DNA from: Bacillus piscicola
GTDB taxonomy: Bacteria > Bacillota > Bacilli > Bacillales > Marinococcaceae
Assembly (NCBI RefSeq): GCF_022458745.1
Contig: NZ_JAJJJF010000003.1
Span: 1-64,000, forward strand
Length of the DNA: 64,000 nucleotides
Reading direction: 5' to 3'
Part shown: positions 9,896 through 18,769 of the stretch, in pieces
Position numbering within the stretch: position 1 is the stretch's first letter
Layout of the letters: each line of letters begins with the position of its first letter
Position numbers and translations under genes: made by a program
Notes under the pieces: generated by a model
Databases searched by the model: none
Seen by the model: only the letters and a program-made list of their open reading frames with translations
What the model was told of the DNA's origin: nothing

Positions 9896-10219
9896 ATGGA
9901 AAAAAAGAAGTATTATGTGAACTTACATCCAGTCAGCATGGATGATGTCAGCCCAGTACGAATTCCTGACAGCACAATTATTCAATATGAAATCGAAGTA
10001 ACGCCTGATGAACTGTCAGAAATTCAAACACTTTTAAAAGAAGCTCGCGCTCATGACTTGGAAGCTCATAATTTGTTCACGTTCGAACACTTTGATGAGA
10101 ATGAGACCATTGAAGATTTGAACGAATTCCAACACGGACTCGATAAAGTTTTTCAAAAGATTTATGAGTTCGGAACTCCTGTAACAAAAGAACAGCTCGA
10201 ACAAATGAACAGAACATAG
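9896..10219 (+). CDS. Unknown small protein, second of a tandem paralogue pair
   Basis: The 107-residue acidic protein begins MEKKKYYVNLHP, continues with an IIQYEIEVTPDEL segment and ends KIYEFGTPVTKEQLEQ. By eye, roughly a third of its residues match the preceding gene, with conserved ends and a divergent middle. The pair is best explained by an old tandem duplication. GAGGAGG precedes the ATG. No catalytic motif, signal peptide or transmembrane segment is seen, and function is unknown. Confidence 0.8.
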   Translation: MEKKKYYVNLHPVSMDDVSPVRIPDSTIIQYEIEVTPDELSEIQTLLKEARAHDLEAHNLFTFEHFDENETIEDLNEFQHGLDKVFQKIYEFGTPVTKEQLEQMNRT

Positions 10220-10229
10220 CACTTTTCCT

Positions 10230-10988
10230 TTACATGTTCATTTTTGCTTGTCCGCCGTCCACATTTATACAAGCCCCCGTTACCCAAGATGCCTTGTTAG
10301 ACGCTAAAAATACGACAACATTCGCGACTTCCTCCACCTTGCCAAATCTACCGCCCGGGATCTCACGGCGGACAAATGCTTGAATTCGTTCCGGATCTTC
10401 TTCAAGACGTTTTTGCCAGTTACCTTCTGGATGTAATATTGCCCCGGGAGCAACTGAATTCACTCGTACCCCATCAGAAAAAGCTTCATTTGCGAGTGCC
10501 TTCGTAAAACTAATCATTGCAGCCTTCGCATTATTATATGTCGCTTTGCCTCCCGATTCGCGGCCGTAGATCGAAGAAATGTTCACAATACTCCCCGATT
10601 GTTGTTTCTTCATGAAAGGGAATGCCAATTTGCTAAAATGCACCGCGGAAAAATAATTAAGGTGCATCGCTTCTTCAAATTCTTGTAAGGACGTCTCAGA
10701 TATCAACCCTCCATTACTGCCGCCAACGTTATTAATTAGTACATCAATCGATCCGGCTTTTTCTTGGTACGCTTGAAAAGCAGCTTCCCGATCAGCAGCA
10801 TGTAAGAGATCCGCCTGTATCGTGTGTACTTGTTTTAATTCTTTTTTTGCTTCTTGGAGACTTTCTTTCGAACGAGCAATTACAGTGACTTCAGCTCCCT
10901 CTTCCAGAAAGGCGCTGGCAATGCCTTTTCCTATCCCGCGAGACCCTCCTGTGATTAGCACATTTTTATTTTGCAGCCCTAAATCCAT
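10230..10988 (-). CDS. SDR family NAD(P)-dependent oxidoreductase
   Basis: A classical short-chain dehydrogenase of 252 residues with the cofactor loop TGGSRGIG (about 14-21), NNVGG, catalytic Ser in NISSIYG, and the YNNAK (Y-x3-K) pair. It ends with GACINVDGG as in FabG-like enzymes. The substrate cannot be deduced. It starts two bases after the mutY stop, so the two are probably co-transcribed with mutY upstream. Confidence 0.88.
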   Translation of the reverse strand: MDLGLQNKNVLITGGSRGIGKGIASAFLEEGAEVTVIARSKESLQEAKKELKQVHTIQADLLHAADREAAFQAYQEKAGSIDVLINNVGGSNGGLISETSLQEFEEAMHLNYFSAVHFSKLAFPFMKKQQSGSIVNISSIYGRESGGKATYNNAKAAMISFTKALANEAFSDGVRVNSVAPGAILHPEGNWQKRLEEDPERIQAFVRREIPGGRFGKVEEVANVVVFLASNKASWVTGACINVDGGQAKMNM

Positions 10989-10990
10989 AC

Positions 10991-12076
10991 TTACCCCTCT
11001 CTCTGTATCTGTCTATGTAGAATTTTTTGATGAGAAACCGGAAAGGTGTGCCGCTCAGCTTCATGTAAATATAGCCATTCCCCTTTAGAGTGCAACTGTT
11101 CTTCTTCTAGAAGCCTCGCTTCATATACAGTAATATTCCATACTAAATGAGAAAATATATGTTCTACATGCTGCAGTGGTTTAATAATAGATGCTCTCAG
11201 GCCATAATCATGCTCTAAAAACGCTTCCAGCACTTCTTCACTTGTTTGACCGGCTGGTACTTCTAGATTTGGATATTCCCATAACCGCGCTAAAAGGCCA
11301 GTTTCTCCACGTTGATGAAACAGTGTTTGGCCATTGTTATTTTTCAAAATAACGGCAGCCATCTTTTTCACGGCCGGTGCTTTTTTTTTCGCCTTTACTG
11401 GCAAGTTCTCTTGCACCCCTTCTTCACGCGCCCGGCAATGCATTTGAACAGGACATAGCAGGCAGCCTGGAGACCTCGGTGTACAAATCAATGCTCCTAG
11501 TTCCATAACCGCCTGGTTAAACTCTGATGGCTGGACGCCCTCTAGAAATAAGGTTAATGTTTGCTCAAAGCTTTTACGTGTTTTCGGCTTGCTAATATCA
11601 TCTGTGACAAGCAGAATACGCGAAAACACTCTCATCACATTACCGTCAACCGCCGGTTCGCGCTTTTCAAATGCAATACTCAAAACTGCACCTGCTGTAT
11701 AGGGTCCCACCCCTTTTAAGGCAGCAAACTCCTTTTTAGAAGATGGAACCTTGCCACCATACCCAGCCGCTACTTCTTTCACCGCTGTGTGCAAATTACG
11801 CGCCCGCGAATAATATCCCAGTCCTTCCCAGGCTTTTAGTACTTTATCTTCATCAGCAGCAGCAAGTGCATGTAGAGTTGGAAACAGTTCCATAAAACGT
11901 TTATAATATGGTATCACTGTCTCTACTTTTGTTTGCTGCAACATGACCTCGGAGACCCACACGCGGTAGGGATCTTGGTTTTCCCTCCACGGCAGATCTC
12001 GTTTATTTTCGTTATACCATTGTATTAAGTTTTGTTGAAAGCCCGGAATATCAAGATGATTAACGTCTATATGCAT
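10991..12076 (-). CDS. mutY: A/G-specific adenine glycosylase MutY
   Basis: Removes adenine mispaired with 8-oxoguanine. The 361-residue protein has an N-terminal HhH-GPD domain ([20 protein letters not shown], the [12 protein letters not shown] hairpin, then VDGNVMRV with the catalytic Asp). Its Fe-S loop is C-x6-C-x2-C-x5-C ([17 protein letters not shown]), and a C-terminal NUDIX-like 8-oxoG recognition domain follows. Length is normal. Its neighbours match the B. subtilis yfh region. Confidence 0.96.
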   Translation of the reverse strand: MHIDVNHLDIPGFQQNLIQWYNENKRDLPWRENQDPYRVWVSEVMLQQTKVETVIPYYKRFMELFPTLHALAAADEDKVLKAWEGLGYYSRARNLHTAVKEVAAGYGGKVPSSKKEFAALKGVGPYTAGAVLSIAFEKREPAVDGNVMRVFSRILLVTDDISKPKTRKSFEQTLTLFLEGVQPSEFNQAVMELGALICTPRSPGCLLCPVQMHCRAREEGVQENLPVKAKKKAPAVKKMAAVILKNNNGQTLFHQRGETGLLARLWEYPNLEVPAGQTSEEVLEAFLEHDYGLRASIIKPLQHVEHIFSHLVWNITVYEARLLEEEQLHSKGEWLYLHEAERHTFPVSHQKILHRQIQREG

Positions 12077-12233
12077 CGTTACCAGCTCCGTCTGTCATAG
12101 TTATCAATGGAACGAGGATTGTTCCAAAATAATGAACAATTTCATACAACCCTTCTCCCCCCTTTTGATAGGCTATATAATCGGGTATAACTATATCAGT
12201 AGAAAGATAACCGGCAGGAAGGAGGACTTCATC

Positions 12234-13232
12234 ATGGATACCGCCACCCATGTCGTAATGGGGATCGGTCTCGGAGGTTTAGCGATGCTGGATCCTGTCG
12301 TCTCTGAAAGCCCAGCGGCGATGCAGACCGTGATGGCTGCGGTAATAGTCGGCTCGCAAGCCCCAGATTTCGATACCATTCTAAAATTAAAAAACAATGC
12401 TGTCTATATACGATATCACCGCGGGCCTACTCATTCGATTCCGGCCGTCCTTATTTGGCCGCTTGTCGTAGCCTCTGGTATCTACTTTTTTTCTCCGAAC
12501 ATATCTTTTTTACACTTGTGGCTGTGGACTTTTTTGGCGGTATTTATACATGTGTTTGTGGATATCTTTAATGCGTACGGTACTCAAGCACTCTCTCCAT
12601 TTACAAAGCGATGGATCGCATTTGGGGTAATTAATATATTTGATCCATTAATCTTTTTGGCTCATTTACTCGCCATCCTTGCATGGAGATACGGGGCTCC
12701 ACCCGGGCAAACATTTCTTTTCTTGTACACCTGTTTGTTATTTTATTATATATGGAGATGCCGGGCACGTAATCGTGTCGTTAGAAATGCTGCTCGACTG
12801 CATCCGGGGGCAACCCACGTCTTTATATCACCAACCTATAATTGGGATAAATGGCACGTTGTCATTCGTACCCCAAAGCAGCTTCATGTAACGGAATCTC
12901 GAAATGAGAAAATCCGTTATTTTGAGAGTTATCCGTTTGAGCCGATCCCTGGAGATCGTATTATCCAGGCAGCTAAAAAAGATCGAAACTTAGCAGCTTT
13001 CCTTTCCTTCTCACCTACGTACCGCTGGCTCATTCACGAGCGCGATAGTGGGTACGAAGTGAAGTTCATCGATCTCCGTTACCGAAGCAAGGGGTATTAT
13101 CCTTTTGTCGCAGTAGTGCGGCTAGATCAATCCCTCTCTATTACTACTTCATATACGGGCTGGATTTACAGTGACGAAACATTAGAAAAGAAGCTGAAGC
13201 AGGGAGAAAAACTATACAGAAAACAAACTTGA
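12234..13232 (+). CDS. yfhP: YfhP-type membrane-bound metal-dependent hydrolase
   Basis: The 332-residue product begins MDTATHVVMGIGLGG and has several transmembrane helices (about residues 55-190), including the HRGPTHS motif typical of LexA-binding inner-membrane hydrolase (YdjM/YfhP, PF04307) proteins. The conserved His/Asp residues (THVVMG, DFDT, HRGPTHS) are thought to bind metal. The C-terminal half is a soluble region. The ATG at 12234 follows GGAAGGAGG, while the upstream in-frame ATG at 12132 has no such site. It is divergent from mutY. Confidence 0.85.
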   Translation: MDTATHVVMGIGLGGLAMLDPVVSESPAAMQTVMAAVIVGSQAPDFDTILKLKNNAVYIRYHRGPTHSIPAVLIWPLVVASGIYFFSPNISFLHLWLWTFLAVFIHVFVDIFNAYGTQALSPFTKRWIAFGVINIFDPLIFLAHLLAILAWRYGAPPGQTFLFLYTCLLFYYIWRCRARNRVVRNAARLHPGATHVFISPTYNWDKWHVVIRTPKQLHVTESRNEKIRYFESYPFEPIPGDRIIQAAKKDRNLAAFLSFSPTYRWLIHERDSGYEVKFIDLRYRSKGYYPFVAVVRLDQSLSITTSYTGWIYSDETLEKKLKQGEKLYRKQT

Positions 13233-13259
13233 TGTGTAGTTTTTCTCCAGTTATTTCCA

Positions 13260-13562
13260 TTACTCTAACAGCGAAATTGGTATGGCTTCTTCTTCATTGG
13301 AACCCTCACGATACCCCCAAGCGAACACTCCGTTTATAAATTTAATAAAAAAGGTTCCCCCATCCCGCTTGATGTTATAGCGTTGGCCGGACATGAAATC
13401 ATCAGGATCTAACATATACGCTTCTGCCATCACTCGTTTTCTTTCATACACAGCAAACTCACTAACCATTCCCATTTGCTCCGCCTTTTTTGCCTTTTCG
13501 TTCAAATGAGCGATCTCATTTCTTAATTCAAGCGCTGTCATTTGGCTATATCTTTTCTCCAT
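13260..13562 (-). CDS. yfhH: YfhH family protein (DUF1811)
   Basis: A 100-residue soluble protein starting MEKRYSQMTALELRNEIAHL, with an N-terminal helical half and an SH3-like beta half (FFIKFINGVFAWGYR). It matches YfhH of Bacillus, whose role is unknown. The start codon lies inside the end of recX (17-base overlap), and the ribosome site AGGGAG is within recX, so the two are translationally coupled. An in-frame ATG at 13568 is possible, but spacing and homology favour 13562. Confidence 0.88.
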   Translation of the reverse strand: MEKRYSQMTALELRNEIAHLNEKAKKAEQMGMVSEFAVYERKRVMAEAYMLDPDDFMSGQRYNIKRDGGTFFIKFINGVFAWGYREGSNEEEAIPISLLE

Positions 13563-14373
13563 TTTCATCTTGCTCCCTTTCACGTAAATAGTTTTCAATC
13601 AAGGATAGTGAGAACCCTTTTCGGTATAAAGTCTCTTTTACCTTTCTCTCTAACTGTGTACTGGTGTATTTTTTCTTCCATTTATTAAAAGCTTTTTCTC
13701 CTTGGGAAGCGACAGCCACTTTCTCTTCTTCCTCTGACACCTCTATTTCCGCTCTCGGCCAAGCTTCTTGTACGACATCATGAGAGTAACCTTTTCTGAT
13801 TAATGTTTGTGTCAGACGGTTTTTAAACGCTATGTTTGATTCATTTTTTTTCTGTTTCCCCTTTTTTTGTAAAATAGCAACAGCTGCAGCTACTTGTTTG
13901 TCTAATGTAAACTGCGAAATGGCTTGGTCTATATAGGATGCTGGCACGCCTTTCTCCTCTAGTTCTTTTTGTATAACAACAGGCCCCTTATTTACTGCCG
14001 CTATTTTACTCCGTACAAAGGCATTGGCATACTCCTTGTCATCAAGGTAACCGTAAGATTTTGCCCGCTCCACAGCCGCTAAAACCGCCTCGTTGGTGTA
14101 ATCTTTTTTGTGCAGATATTGTTTAATTTCATATTCTGTTTTCATTGTCTTCGTTATATATTGAATCGTGGCTTCCCAGGCTTTTCTTTCGTTATCTGCA
14201 CGAAGAATGTGCTCGATATCACAGTCTGTCAATTCCATTCCTTTTTGCAGCTGCCATTCAACCAGAATACTTTCATCTACGCTAAAGGCGTATTCTTCTA
14301 TATCTTTAACGTACGTATAGATATTATAGCGTCCGCTGCTTTTCTTCTGGGTAGTAATTTTAGATATGATCAT
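13546..14373 (-). CDS. recX: Recombination regulator RecX
   Basis: RecX modulates RecA filaments. The 275-residue product is of the long Bacillus form with repeated three-helix units, seen as YLHKKDYTNEAVLAAVERAKSYGYLDDKEYA, the central GP-VIQKELEEKGV segment and a C-terminal RKVKETLYRKGFSLSLIENYL unit. It starts with GAGGTGAAAA before the ATG. It is upstream of and overlapping yfhH, and divergent from the yfhF-like gene, as in B. subtilis. Confidence 0.92.
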   Translation of the reverse strand: MIISKITTQKKSSGRYNIYTYVKDIEEYAFSVDESILVEWQLQKGMELTDCDIEHILRADNERKAWEATIQYITKTMKTEYEIKQYLHKKDYTNEAVLAAVERAKSYGYLDDKEYANAFVRSKIAAVNKGPVVIQKELEEKGVPASYIDQAISQFTLDKQVAAAVAILQKKGKQKKNESNIAFKNRLTQTLIRKGYSHDVVQEAWPRAEIEVSEEEEKVAVASQGEKAFNKWKKKYTSTQLERKVKETLYRKGFSLSLIENYLREREQDENGEKI

Positions 14374-14394
14374 TTTTTCACCTCATCAGGTTTA

Positions 14395-14428
14395 CCCACC
14401 TATTCATAAAGGGTAATGAACAGGTGGG
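14395..14428. other. Long inverted repeat in the recX/yfhF divergent region
   Basis: CCCACCTATTCAT (14395-14407) pairs with ATGAACAGGTGGG (14416-14428) with one mismatch and an eight-base loop. A CTTTTTC run follows on the plus strand. It lies between the two divergent start sites, where a terminator would not be expected, so it may be an operator, attenuator or small-RNA end. Confidence 0.6.
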
Positions 14429-14461
14429 AGCTTTTTCAGGCAGCAAAGGAGTGGGTTAGGT

Positions 14462-15382
14462 GTGAACATAGCAATAACAGGGGGGACAGGCTTGGTTGGC
14501 TCTGCTCTCACAGGATATTTTACTGCAAAAGGACATCACCTTTTTATTTTAACAAGAAACACAGCGAACAAACAGGATAAGGAAAATATCACCTTTGTAG
14601 AATGGCTTCAGGATGAGAGCGTTCCTGAACAAAAGCTCACGAACATAGATGTTTTTATCAATCTGGCTGGTGCTTCTCTTAACAGCCGCTGGACAAAACG
14701 TCGCAAAAAACTGATCCTCGAAAGTCGAACCAACGCGACGCGAGAAGTGATTCGTATTATTGGTGAGCTATCTTATAAACCGAAAGTACTTATCAATGCA
14801 TCTGCTGTCGGCTATTATGGTGTGTCTAAACGAGCTGTGTTCACTGAAAGCTCTCCGTCGGAGAATAAAGATTTTCTGCAATCGGTATGTGAAGCTTGGG
14901 AAACCGAGGCAGCTGCTGCTGAGTCAGCAGGTGTTCGAACTGTCTACGCACGTTTTGGTTTAATCCTTGATAACAAAGAGGGGGCTCTGCCGTCGATACT
15001 GCTCCCTTACAAACTGTTTGCCGGCGGCCGGATCGGTTCAGGCGAACAATGGTATTCTTGGGTTCACTTACGGGATGTGGTTGAATTGATTAATTTTGCA
15101 ATCTTTTGTGACCAAGTAAAAGGAGCACTTAATGTAACAGCACCTTGTCCAGAAAAAATGAAGAACTTTGGAAAAACACTGGCAAAAACAATAAACCGGC
15201 CGCACTGGCTGCCGGTGCCGGCATATTTCGTTCATCGATTGTTCGGAGAAATGAGCACTCTGATCACGGAAGGTCAAAAAGTTATTCCAAGAAAGGCATT
15301 ATCGTTAGGATACCACTTTTCCTACCCGGAGCTTGATGAAGCTTTCGCTGATTTACTGGAAAACACCGACGATACAGCATAA
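14462..15382 (+). CDS. yfhF: TIGR01777-type epimerase/oxidoreductase (YfhF)
   Basis: The 306-residue protein has an extended-SDR fold. It opens MNIAITGGTGLVGSAL with the NAD(P) loop, has the family motifs NLAGASLNSRWT and SAVGYYG, and carries a C-terminal DUF1731 segment (LSLGYHFSYPELDEAF). This is the YfcH/YfhF family, linked to cell division in some bacteria, but the substrate is unknown. It uses a GTG start preceded by AAAGGAG. It closes the conserved yfh block. Confidence 0.9.
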   Translation: MNIAITGGTGLVGSALTGYFTAKGHHLFILTRNTANKQDKENITFVEWLQDESVPEQKLTNIDVFINLAGASLNSRWTKRRKKLILESRTNATREVIRIIGELSYKPKVLINASAVGYYGVSKRAVFTESSPSENKDFLQSVCEAWETEAAAAESAGVRTVYARFGLILDNKEGALPSILLPYKLFAGGRIGSGEQWYSWVHLRDVVELINFAIFCDQVKGALNVTAPCPEKMKNFGKTLAKTINRPHWLPVPAYFVHRLFGEMSTLITEGQKVIPRKALSLGYHFSYPELDEAFADLLENTDDTA

Positions 15383-15534
15383 TCAAACAATGCGAACGAC
15401 TCTCTGATCACAGTTTTTTTCCAGAAAACGGTGCATAGCGTATTATACGTCAGCATTCTATAAGCGCGGCAAGCATCACCGGGGGCTATCCTAACTAAAC
15501 CTAATTAATCACAAATAATCCTCATCAAGCGCAT

Positions 15535-15563
15535 TTGAACTTTTTTACCGCACCCCCTATTAT
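15535..15563 (+). promoter_or_regulatory. SigA promoter of the ectoine operon
   Basis: TTGAAC (15535-15540), a 17-base spacer and TATTAT (15558-15563) lie about 108 bases upstream of the ectA start. The spacer holds a T6 run and a C-rich tract. I see no obvious operator. The 288-base gap between yfhF and ectA contains nothing else I can support. Confidence 0.75.
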
Positions 15564-15670
15564 TAATAACATGACTGACAGAAAAAATTGTAACTACCGA
15601 ATTTTTAAAAATGTGTGAGGAGGAATACACAATTAAGGTCCCTACTAATCAAAGCGAAGGTGATAAAAAT

Positions 15671-16192
15671 ATGAGTACGAAAGACAATAAGGCTGCAAGT
15701 GTGAAAACACCATCTCTGACATTCGAGAAGCCAACTGCAGAAGATGGAGCTGCAATGTGGGAACTTGTTAAAAATTCCACTTTGGATTTAAATTCATCGT
15801 ATAAATATATTATGATGTGTGAATTCTTTGCAGAAACTTGCGTAGCTGCCAAAGAAGATGGAGAGCTTGTCGGCTTCGTAACAGGCTTTATCCTTCCTGA
15901 AAAACAAGATACAGTGTTCGTTTGGCAAGTAGGGGTTGACCCGTCACAGCGTGGCAAAGGCATGGGGTCCAAACTTCTGAATGCCTTAGTGGAACGAACT
16001 GCCAGTGCCGATGTGAGATATTTGGAAGCTACTGTCACACCTTCCAATGCAGCTTCTCAGGCTCTTTTTAAGAAGCTCGCCCGCACGTATGAAACCAATT
16101 GTGAGGTTTCCGAATGTTTCGCAGAAGACTTGTTTCCAGGAGAAGGTCACGAAGCTGAATTGACCTTCCGTATCGGACCTTTTAAAAAATAA
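15671..16192 (+). CDS. ectA: L-2,4-diaminobutyrate N-gamma-acetyltransferase EctA
   Basis: Transfers acetyl from acetyl-CoA to the gamma-amino group of diaminobutyrate, the second step of ectoine synthesis. The 173-residue GNAT protein shows [18 protein letters not shown], the acetyl-CoA loop [15 protein letters not shown] and the EATVTPSN motif typical of EctA. An upstream in-frame ATG (15611) has no ribosome site, while GAAGGTGAT precedes 15671. First gene of ectABC; expression should rise with salinity by analogy. Confidence 0.96.
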   Translation: MSTKDNKAASVKTPSLTFEKPTAEDGAAMWELVKNSTLDLNSSYKYIMMCEFFAETCVAAKEDGELVGFVTGFILPEKQDTVFVWQVGVDPSQRGKGMGSKLLNALVERTASADVRYLEATVTPSNAASQALFKKLARTYETNCEVSECFAEDLFPGEGHEAELTFRIGPFKK

Positions 16193-16248
16193 TTTTATTA
16201 GATAGTCATCATCCGTCTAACTATTACAAGGAGGCTTTTTTGATATAT

Positions 16249-17532
16249 ATGACTCAAAATAACCTGAACGTTTTTGAAGAGCATGAATCAGAGGTACGCA
16301 GTTATGTCCGCGGTTTTCCTACTGTATTTCATAAAGCAAAAGGCTATAAGATGTGGGATTTGGATAACAAAGAATATATTGACTTCTTTTCTGGCGCTGG
16401 GGCGCTTAACTACGGACATAACGATGAAAACATGAAAAAGAAACTCCTTGAATACATTCAAGAAGATGGGATCACTCACTCCCTTGATATGGCCTCCAAA
16501 GCCAAAGGAGAGTTTTTAGAGAAATTTCACGAGATTATTTTAAAACCTCGAAACCTTGATTATAAAGTGATGTTTCCTGGACCGACAGGGGCGAACTCCG
16601 TAGAAAGCGCCTTGAAGATTGCTCGTAAAGTTACAGGACGCACAAACGTGGTCAGCTTCACTAAAGGGTTCCATGGCATGACAATTGGTGCTCTCTCCGT
16701 GACTGGTAATGCATTCAAACGTGCCGGGGCCGGTGTTCCATTAAACAACGCAACCCCTATGCCCTACGATAATTTTATGGAAGACACTGACCAAAGCATT
16801 AAATATATTGAACGAATGCTTGATGACAGCGGCAGTGGGATGGATAAGCCGGCAGCCTTTATTCTCGAGACGGTACAGGGCGAAGGCGGTCTAAATGTGG
16901 CTCGTATGGAGTGGCTCCAGGAGATTGAGAAGATCTGCCGTAAGCACGACATTCTTTTAATCGTGGATGACATTCAGGCAGGTGTTGGTCGCACCGGTAC
17001 ATTCTTCAGTTTTGAACCAGCAGGCATCACTCCAGATATTGTATGCTTGTCCAAATCGATTGGCGGAAACGGCTCTCCACTTGCGTTAACGCTAATCCGT
17101 CCGGACTATGACCGTTTCGCACCTGGAGAGCATAACGGTACTTTCCGTGGTAACAACTTTGCATTCGTTGCTGCTGCCGAAGCATTAAATTATTGGAAAG
17201 ATGATCGCTTAGAAAAAAATGTCCAGGATAAATCCAAACGCATCCAAGAGTTTTTAGATGACTTGATTGAAAAGCATCCGAATATGAAAGGCACCCATCG
17301 CGGCAGAGGATTTATGCAAGGTATTGCAAGTGAAGTTGAAGGTTTTTCTGACCGTGTCACAGACAGATGCTTCACCCACGGACTGATTATGGAAACGGCT
17401 GGACCAAGTGATGAGGTTTTCAAGCTTTTCCCACCGATAACCATTGATGATGAAGGGCTGGAGAAAGGACTAGCAATTATTGAAAAAGCAGTTACGGAAG
17501 TAGTGCGTGAAAAAGACCTCGTCACTACCTAG
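16249..17532 (+). CDS. ectB: Diaminobutyrate--2-oxoglutarate transaminase EctB
   Basis: A PLP class-III aminotransferase making L-2,4-diaminobutyrate from aspartate semialdehyde and glutamate. The 427-residue sequence includes [42 protein letters not shown], the Asp of [13 protein letters not shown] and the PLP lysine in [10 protein letters not shown]. Start choice is awkward. AAGGAGG (16228-16234) is 14 bases from the homology-supported ATG at 16249 but only 5 bases from an in-frame TTG at 16240 that would add three residues. Confidence 0.95.
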   Translation: MTQNNLNVFEEHESEVRSYVRGFPTVFHKAKGYKMWDLDNKEYIDFFSGAGALNYGHNDENMKKKLLEYIQEDGITHSLDMASKAKGEFLEKFHEIILKPRNLDYKVMFPGPTGANSVESALKIARKVTGRTNVVSFTKGFHGMTIGALSVTGNAFKRAGAGVPLNNATPMPYDNFMEDTDQSIKYIERMLDDSGSGMDKPAAFILETVQGEGGLNVARMEWLQEIEKICRKHDILLIVDDIQAGVGRTGTFFSFEPAGITPDIVCLSKSIGGNGSPLALTLIRPDYDRFAPGEHNGTFRGNNFAFVAAAEALNYWKDDRLEKNVQDKSKRIQEFLDDLIEKHPNMKGTHRGRGFMQGIASEVEGFSDRVTDRCFTHGLIMETAGPSDEVFKLFPPITIDDEGLEKGLAIIEKAVTEVVREKDLVTT

Positions 17533-17559
17533 TTCCAGCGCTCACTATAAAGGTATACG

Positions 17560-17602
17560 GGTCCTGGAGTTTTAAACTTTTCTACCCTCCAGGACCTTTT
17601 AC
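17560..17602 (+). terminator. Intra-operon hairpin between ectB and ectC
   Basis: GGTCCTGGAG (17560-17569) pairs perfectly with CTCCAGGACC (17587-17596), followed by TTTTACTTT. It looks like a leaky terminator or attenuator between ectB and ectC and could lower or stabilise particular parts of the message. Confidence 0.65.
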
Positions 17603-17641
17603 TTTGCACTAACTCAAATAAAAAATGCAGGAGGTTTCACA

Positions 17642-18028
17642 ATGAAAGTAGTAAAACTCGAAGACGTAATTAACTCAGAACAAAATGTAGACAATGGGAA
17701 CTGGGTCAGCCGCCGCTTGATTTTGAAAAAAGACAATATGGGGTATTCTGTCAACGACACCATTATCCGCGCAGGCACAGAAACACACATTTGGTACCAA
17801 AACCACTTGGAGACTGTGTATTGTATTGAAGGCGAAGGCGAAGTGGAAACACTTAGTGACAACAAAGTGTACCCAATCACAGCAGATACTCTGTACGCTT
17901 TAGATAAGCATGACGAGCATTTGTTGCGTGCTAAGACAGACATGCGAATGGTGTGCGTTTTTAATCCACCGCTCAGTGGCCGTGAAGTTCACGATGAGAA
18001 CGGTGTTTACCCAGTGGATGATGAATAA
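17642..18028 (+). CDS. ectC: L-ectoine synthase EctC
   Basis: A cupin lyase that cyclises N-gamma-acetyldiaminobutyrate to ectoine. The 128 residues include [20 protein letters not shown] and the metal and substrate region [21 protein letters not shown]. They also include [22 protein letters not shown], all typical of EctC. GGAGG precedes the ATG. No ectD hydroxylase or aspartokinase gene is linked here, so the locus as seen makes ectoine but not hydroxyectoine. Confidence 0.97.
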   Translation: MKVVKLEDVINSEQNVDNGNWVSRRLILKKDNMGYSVNDTIIRAGTETHIWYQNHLETVYCIEGEGEVETLSDNKVYPITADTLYALDKHDEHLLRAKTDMRMVCVFNPPLSGREVHDENGVYPVDDE

Positions 18029-18041
18029 TATAATAGGGATA

Positions 18042-18073
18042 CAGCCTTCAGTTTAAAGCTGAAGGCCTTTTTC
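18042..18073 (+). terminator. Terminator of the ectABC operon
   Basis: GCCTTCAG (18044-18051) / CTGAAGGC (18059-18066) with a following CTTTTTC run, 14 bases after the ectC stop. Confidence 0.88.
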
Positions 18074-18089
18074 ATGATAAGGGGGAAAC

Positions 18090-18290
18090 ATGGAAGCATT
18101 ATTATTAATACCTATTGTTCTTTTCTTTGTTGTCGGCCTTTTTTTATTAAATATCGTCACTAGCATTTGGGCATACCGTGATGCGGTTAAGAAAGGCAAC
18201 AGTAAAGAATTCGCACTCATCGTTTTAATCGGCACTCTATTCTTCCCGATTCTCGGCTTGATTATTTATTTGTTCATCCGTAACAATTGA
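18090..18290 (+). CDS. Small two-helix membrane protein, PLDc_N-like
   Basis: A 66-residue protein with two transmembrane helices (about 5-27 and 41-62) separated by WAYRDAVKKGNSKEF. The arrangement of a W-YRDA-KRG turn before a second helix ending LFFPILGLIIYLFIR resembles the phospholipase D N-terminal membrane domain family (PF13396). No catalytic domain is attached. GGGGG precedes the ATG. Function is unknown. Confidence 0.75.
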   Translation: MEALLLIPIVLFFVVGLFLLNIVTSIWAYRDAVKKGNSKEFALIVLIGTLFFPILGLIIYLFIRNN

Positions 18291-18375
18291 CTGAAATATT
18301 TCCTAAACTTGCTAGACCTATAGGTTAACTGCTTTTGTTACAATAGATATAGATTGAGTGAAGAGGGGGATACTA

Positions 18376-18729
18376 TTGTCTATTGCAACTGATATAGCTT
18401 CCATCCGTGTACTTTCTTCTATTTACCGTAACCAGGCTCTTGCAGAATCTTGTACAGAAACCGTACGGACTCTTTGCGAGAAAGTAGAGTACATAGACTG
18501 GGCAGGTATTTATTTTTACGATGGTGAGGAAAAAGTGTTGAGCGCACACGCATCTTCTCTTCCTGATAAAAAGGAAACGATGCAAAGCCAGCTGGCCTTT
18601 CCAATTAAAAACAAGGATCGAGAATTTGGCACCCTTGTGGTTAAGAGCCGCCAGTGGATTGTATTTGATGTGACAGATGTTTCTACACTTGAGAAAGTAG
18701 CAGCTGCATTAGGAGCTGCTGCATCTTGA
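18376..18729 (+). CDS. Short GAF-domain protein, free-Met-(R)-sulfoxide-reductase-like
   Basis: A 117-residue single GAF domain. The segment VEYIDWAGIYFYDGEEKVL matches the WAG-Y strand of fRMsr/YtsP-type GAF proteins, and LAFPIKNKDREFGTLVV is the later core strand. The fRMsr catalytic cysteines (in the GVCG region) are absent, so it should not be a reductase. It may bind a small ligand. The start is the TTG at 18376, set by GAGGGGGA; a GTG at 18358 lies inside that site. Confidence 0.7.
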   Translation: MSIATDIASIRVLSSIYRNQALAESCTETVRTLCEKVEYIDWAGIYFYDGEEKVLSAHASSLPDKKETMQSQLAFPIKNKDREFGTLVVKSRQWIVFDVTDVSTLEKVAAALGAAAS

Positions 18730-18769
18730 TGCAGTCAGAAGGGGTAAATCCCCTTCTGATTTTCAACAT

